From: a bacterium
GTDB lineage: Bacteria > Latescibacterota > Latescibacteria > Latescibacterales > Latescibacteraceae
Assembly: GCA_021372535.1 (NCBI GenBank)
Contig: JAJFUH010000047.1
Location: 1 to 64,000 of the forward strand
Reading direction: 5' to 3'
Length of the DNA: 64,000 nucleotides
Below the pieces are notes generated by a model that worked only from the letters and a program-made list of their open reading frames with translations, had not been told where the DNA came from and made no database searches. The position numbers and the translations under genes were made by a program. Within the stretch, counting starts at the first letter, position 1. The number at the start of each line of letters is the position of its first letter. Shown one piece after another: positions 62,652 to 64,000 of the stretch.

Positions 62652-63695
62652 ATGTCTGAAGTTGTGACTTTCGGAGAGGTGATGATACGGCTCATGCCTG
62701 TCGAGCACCTGCCCTTCGAGGAAGCCGATATGCTCTATTCACTCGTCGGCGGGTCGGAATACAATATGGCCGTATCGTGCAGACGGATGGGGCATTCCGC
62801 CGTGTTCGTCACTGTTGTTCCCGATAACCCGTACGGCGCACGTATCATAGCCCAGTGTGACCGTCACGCAATCGGCGGCGGCATCAAAAAAGTGAAATTC
62901 GACGGTCTCGGACGCGTACGGATGGGGCAGTACCTTGTCGAGCAGGGATACGGTTCCCGCGGGGATGTTGTAACCTACGACCGGTACGGCTCCGCGATCT
63001 CGCAGGTGAAAAAGGGCGATTTCGACTGGAAAGAGATTTTCAAGGGCGCGAAGTGGTTCCATTTCTCGGGAATCACCCCAGCGCTCGGTGCGAACGTCGC
63101 CGAGGTATGCATGGAAGCCTGCGAGACAGCCCGCTCCATGGGGCTTAAAATATCTATCGACCTCAACTACCGGGGGAAGCTCTGGACGAAGGATCAGGCC
63201 AGGAAGACCATGTCTGAGATTGTTGGGTATGTCGATATTGTCATTGGCAATGAAGAGGACTGCGCCACCTGTCTCGGCATCGTTCCGGAGGGCGTTGACG
63301 ACAACTACAAAGACCTGAAAACCGGGGCGTACAAGGTCGTCGCCGATAAGGTATTCTCCCGGTGGGGCAATGTAAAAATGGTCGCGACAACACTCAGGGA
63401 GGTAATACAGGCGAATATCAACATGTGGCGTGCCATCGTGGTTGACCGTGCCAGCGGAAAGCTCTTTGAATCGAAAAAGTACGAGGTTCATGTCATCGAC
63501 CGCCTCGGCGGCGGCGATTCATTCAGCGGAGCGTTGGTAAGCGGTCTTATCGAGGGTATGGATACCCAGGATGCCCTCGAGCTCGCTGTCGCCTGGTCGA
63601 ATCTGACGCACACCTATGTTGGCGACATCTGCATGGCCACGCGCGGAATGGCTGAAAAAATTGCAGCCGGCGGCGGAGCGAGAGTTCAGCGATAA
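62652..63695 (+). CDS. kdgK: PfkB-family sugar kinase, 2-keto-3-deoxygluconate kinase-like
   Basis: 347 residues. PfkB/ribokinase fold: VVTFGEVMIRLMP (N-terminal strand), LVGGSEYNMAVSCRRMGH, and signature 2 DRLGGGDSFSGALVSGL with the catalytic-base aspartate. The DRxGGGD variant instead of DTxGAGD is typical of KDG kinases. It phosphorylates 2-keto-3-deoxygluconate in uronate breakdown. The assignment to KDG over other keto-sugars is probable but not proven. It is preceded by AAGGAGT and followed by a strong hairpin. Confidence 0.82.
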   Translation: MSEVVTFGEVMIRLMPVEHLPFEEADMLYSLVGGSEYNMAVSCRRMGHSAVFVTVVPDNPYGARIIAQCDRHAIGGGIKKVKFDGLGRVRMGQYLVEQGYGSRGDVVTYDRYGSAISQVKKGDFDWKEIFKGAKWFHFSGITPALGANVAEVCMEACETARSMGLKISIDLNYRGKLWTKDQARKTMSEIVGYVDIVIGNEEDCATCLGIVPEGVDDNYKDLKTGAYKVVADKVFSRWGNVKMVATTLREVIQANINMWRAIVVDRASGKLFESKKYEVHVIDRLGGGDSFSGALVSGLIEGMDTQDALELAVAWSNLTHTYVGDICMATRGMAEKIAAGGGARVQR

Positions 63696-63731
63696 ACCAT
63701 GTTTATACCGATCATGTATCTTTTCAATTCG

Positions 63732-63760
63732 GGGCGCCCGTTTTTTTCACGGGCGCCCTT
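63732..63760 (+). terminator. intrinsic terminator of the KDG kinase gene
   Basis: Stem GGGCGCCCGT with ACGGGCGCCC and a 7-base loop, followed by TTAATATTTCTT. The kinase gene ends 36 bases earlier. Confidence 0.75.
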
Positions 63761-63819
63761 AATATTTCTTCCGTTTGTGCCGATAGGAATATCAGAACGG
63801 TTACAGGAAGGACGGGAAT

Positions 63820-64000
63820 ATGAACGGTGCCATTTCCGGTGTTCGAGACGCATCTGTTTCCGCGGATATGCGTGGCCTGACACAGCAGACGAATGGAAAA
63901 GAAACTGCCGAATCGTCTCTGGTTGAAAACATCTTAAACAAACAATCAGCCACAGTACGACGGAGTGTATTCACCCTCAAGCAGAATCCTGAGCCGTTAC
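63820..64000 (+). CDS. start of an unknown gene, 3' truncated
   Basis: An ATG at 63820 with AGGAAGGACGGG upstream opens a frame that is still open at the window's end (60 codons): MNGAISGVRDASVSADMRGL, then TQQTNGKETAESSLVENILN, then KQSATVRRSVFTLKQNPEPL. Polar, no signal peptide or transmembrane segment seen. Not assignable to a family from this fragment. Confidence 0.5.
   Translation, partial: MNGAISGVRDASVSADMRGLTQQTNGKETAESSLVENILNKQSATVRRSVFTLKQNPEPL

Noticed and set aside
63699-63926. Open frame of 75 codons across the KDG-kinase terminator
   Set aside because: It spans the terminator hairpin, has no binding site, and overlaps the better-supported start at 63820 in another frame.
1-64000. 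rRNA or tRNA genes
   Set aside because: I looked for tRNA T-arm (GGTTCGA) and acceptor patterns and for rRNA-like conserved blocks and found none that I could support; a covariance scan was not possible.

Overview
The window (about 50% G+C by eye, with AT-rich islands) is a chromosomal segment from a Gram-negative, free-living bacterium. It encodes LolA-like, MlaD/E/F, YidD-type and beta-barrel envelope proteins, many lipoproteins, and an unusually high share of Tat- or Sec-exported enzymes. One secreted protein ends in a PNPFNPST / FlgD-like sorting tail of the kind seen in FCB-superphylum bacteria. Together with URO-D-family enzymes, GH3 and heparinase-like enzymes, and tandem pairs of exported paralogues, this suggests an uncultured FCB-group lineage (Latescibacterota-like is my best guess; the sequence does not prove it). 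I found no rRNA, tRNA or CRISPR array.

Layout. 1-6.5 kb: the end of a B12-binding radical SAM gene, an exported glycosidase-like protein, and a tight araB-araD-isomerase operon closed by a strong terminator. 6.8-16.1 kb (minus strand): a URO-D-like protein, RlmD, a YidD-TPR fusion preceded by an odd SCCxGPRVG protein, a LolA-like protein and a 1009-residue heparinase-like protein. 16.3-19.7 kb: a TIGR02757 protein, a barrel candidate, a LOG-family enzyme and a lipoprotein. 20.1-25.4 kb: a five-gene MCE (Mla-type) lipid-transport operon that includes its own outer-membrane-like protein. 25.5-32 kb: small membrane and zinc-binding proteins, a DHH phosphoesterase, an HGSNAT-like acyltransferase and a PA14-containing GH3 enzyme. 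32.1-33.8 kb: PruA. 34.4-38.0 kb (minus strand): a compact five-gene locus encoding a PqqD-like protein, an HprK-related kinase, a 60-residue peptide, a GT2-TPR glycosyltransferase and a nucleotidyltransferase. This looks like a peptide-modification or surface-assembly system and is the most interesting locus here. 38.4-46 kb: a lipoprotein, a tandem pair of Tat-exported DUF362 proteins, an MliC-like lipoprotein, shikimate kinase, and a damaged, AT-rich mosaic locus of secreted propeller proteins. 46.2-49.4 kb: IleS. 49.7-54.5 kb: an exported metallophosphoesterase, a GT2 glycosyltransferase and a GT-C-like membrane protein. 54.6-61.8 kb: two exported propeller paralogues, an AIM24-family protein, a frameshifted GIY-YIG nuclease between two copies of a palindromic repeat, and two Tat-exported SIS-like paralogues. 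62-64 kb: hicBA, a KDG-kinase-like PfkB gene and the start of an unknown gene.

Together these genes suggest a saprotroph that breaks down plant or algal polysaccharide outside the cytoplasm (GH3, heparinase-like, glycosidase-like) and channels pentoses and uronate-derived 2-keto-3-deoxygluconate inward (ara operon, KdgK-like). The intergenic spaces carry several families of short palindromic repeats, including one of about 165 bp present at both 19.8 and 49.4 kb. Start codons were moved from the longest open frame wherever a ribosome binding site, signal peptide or gene overlap argued for it.
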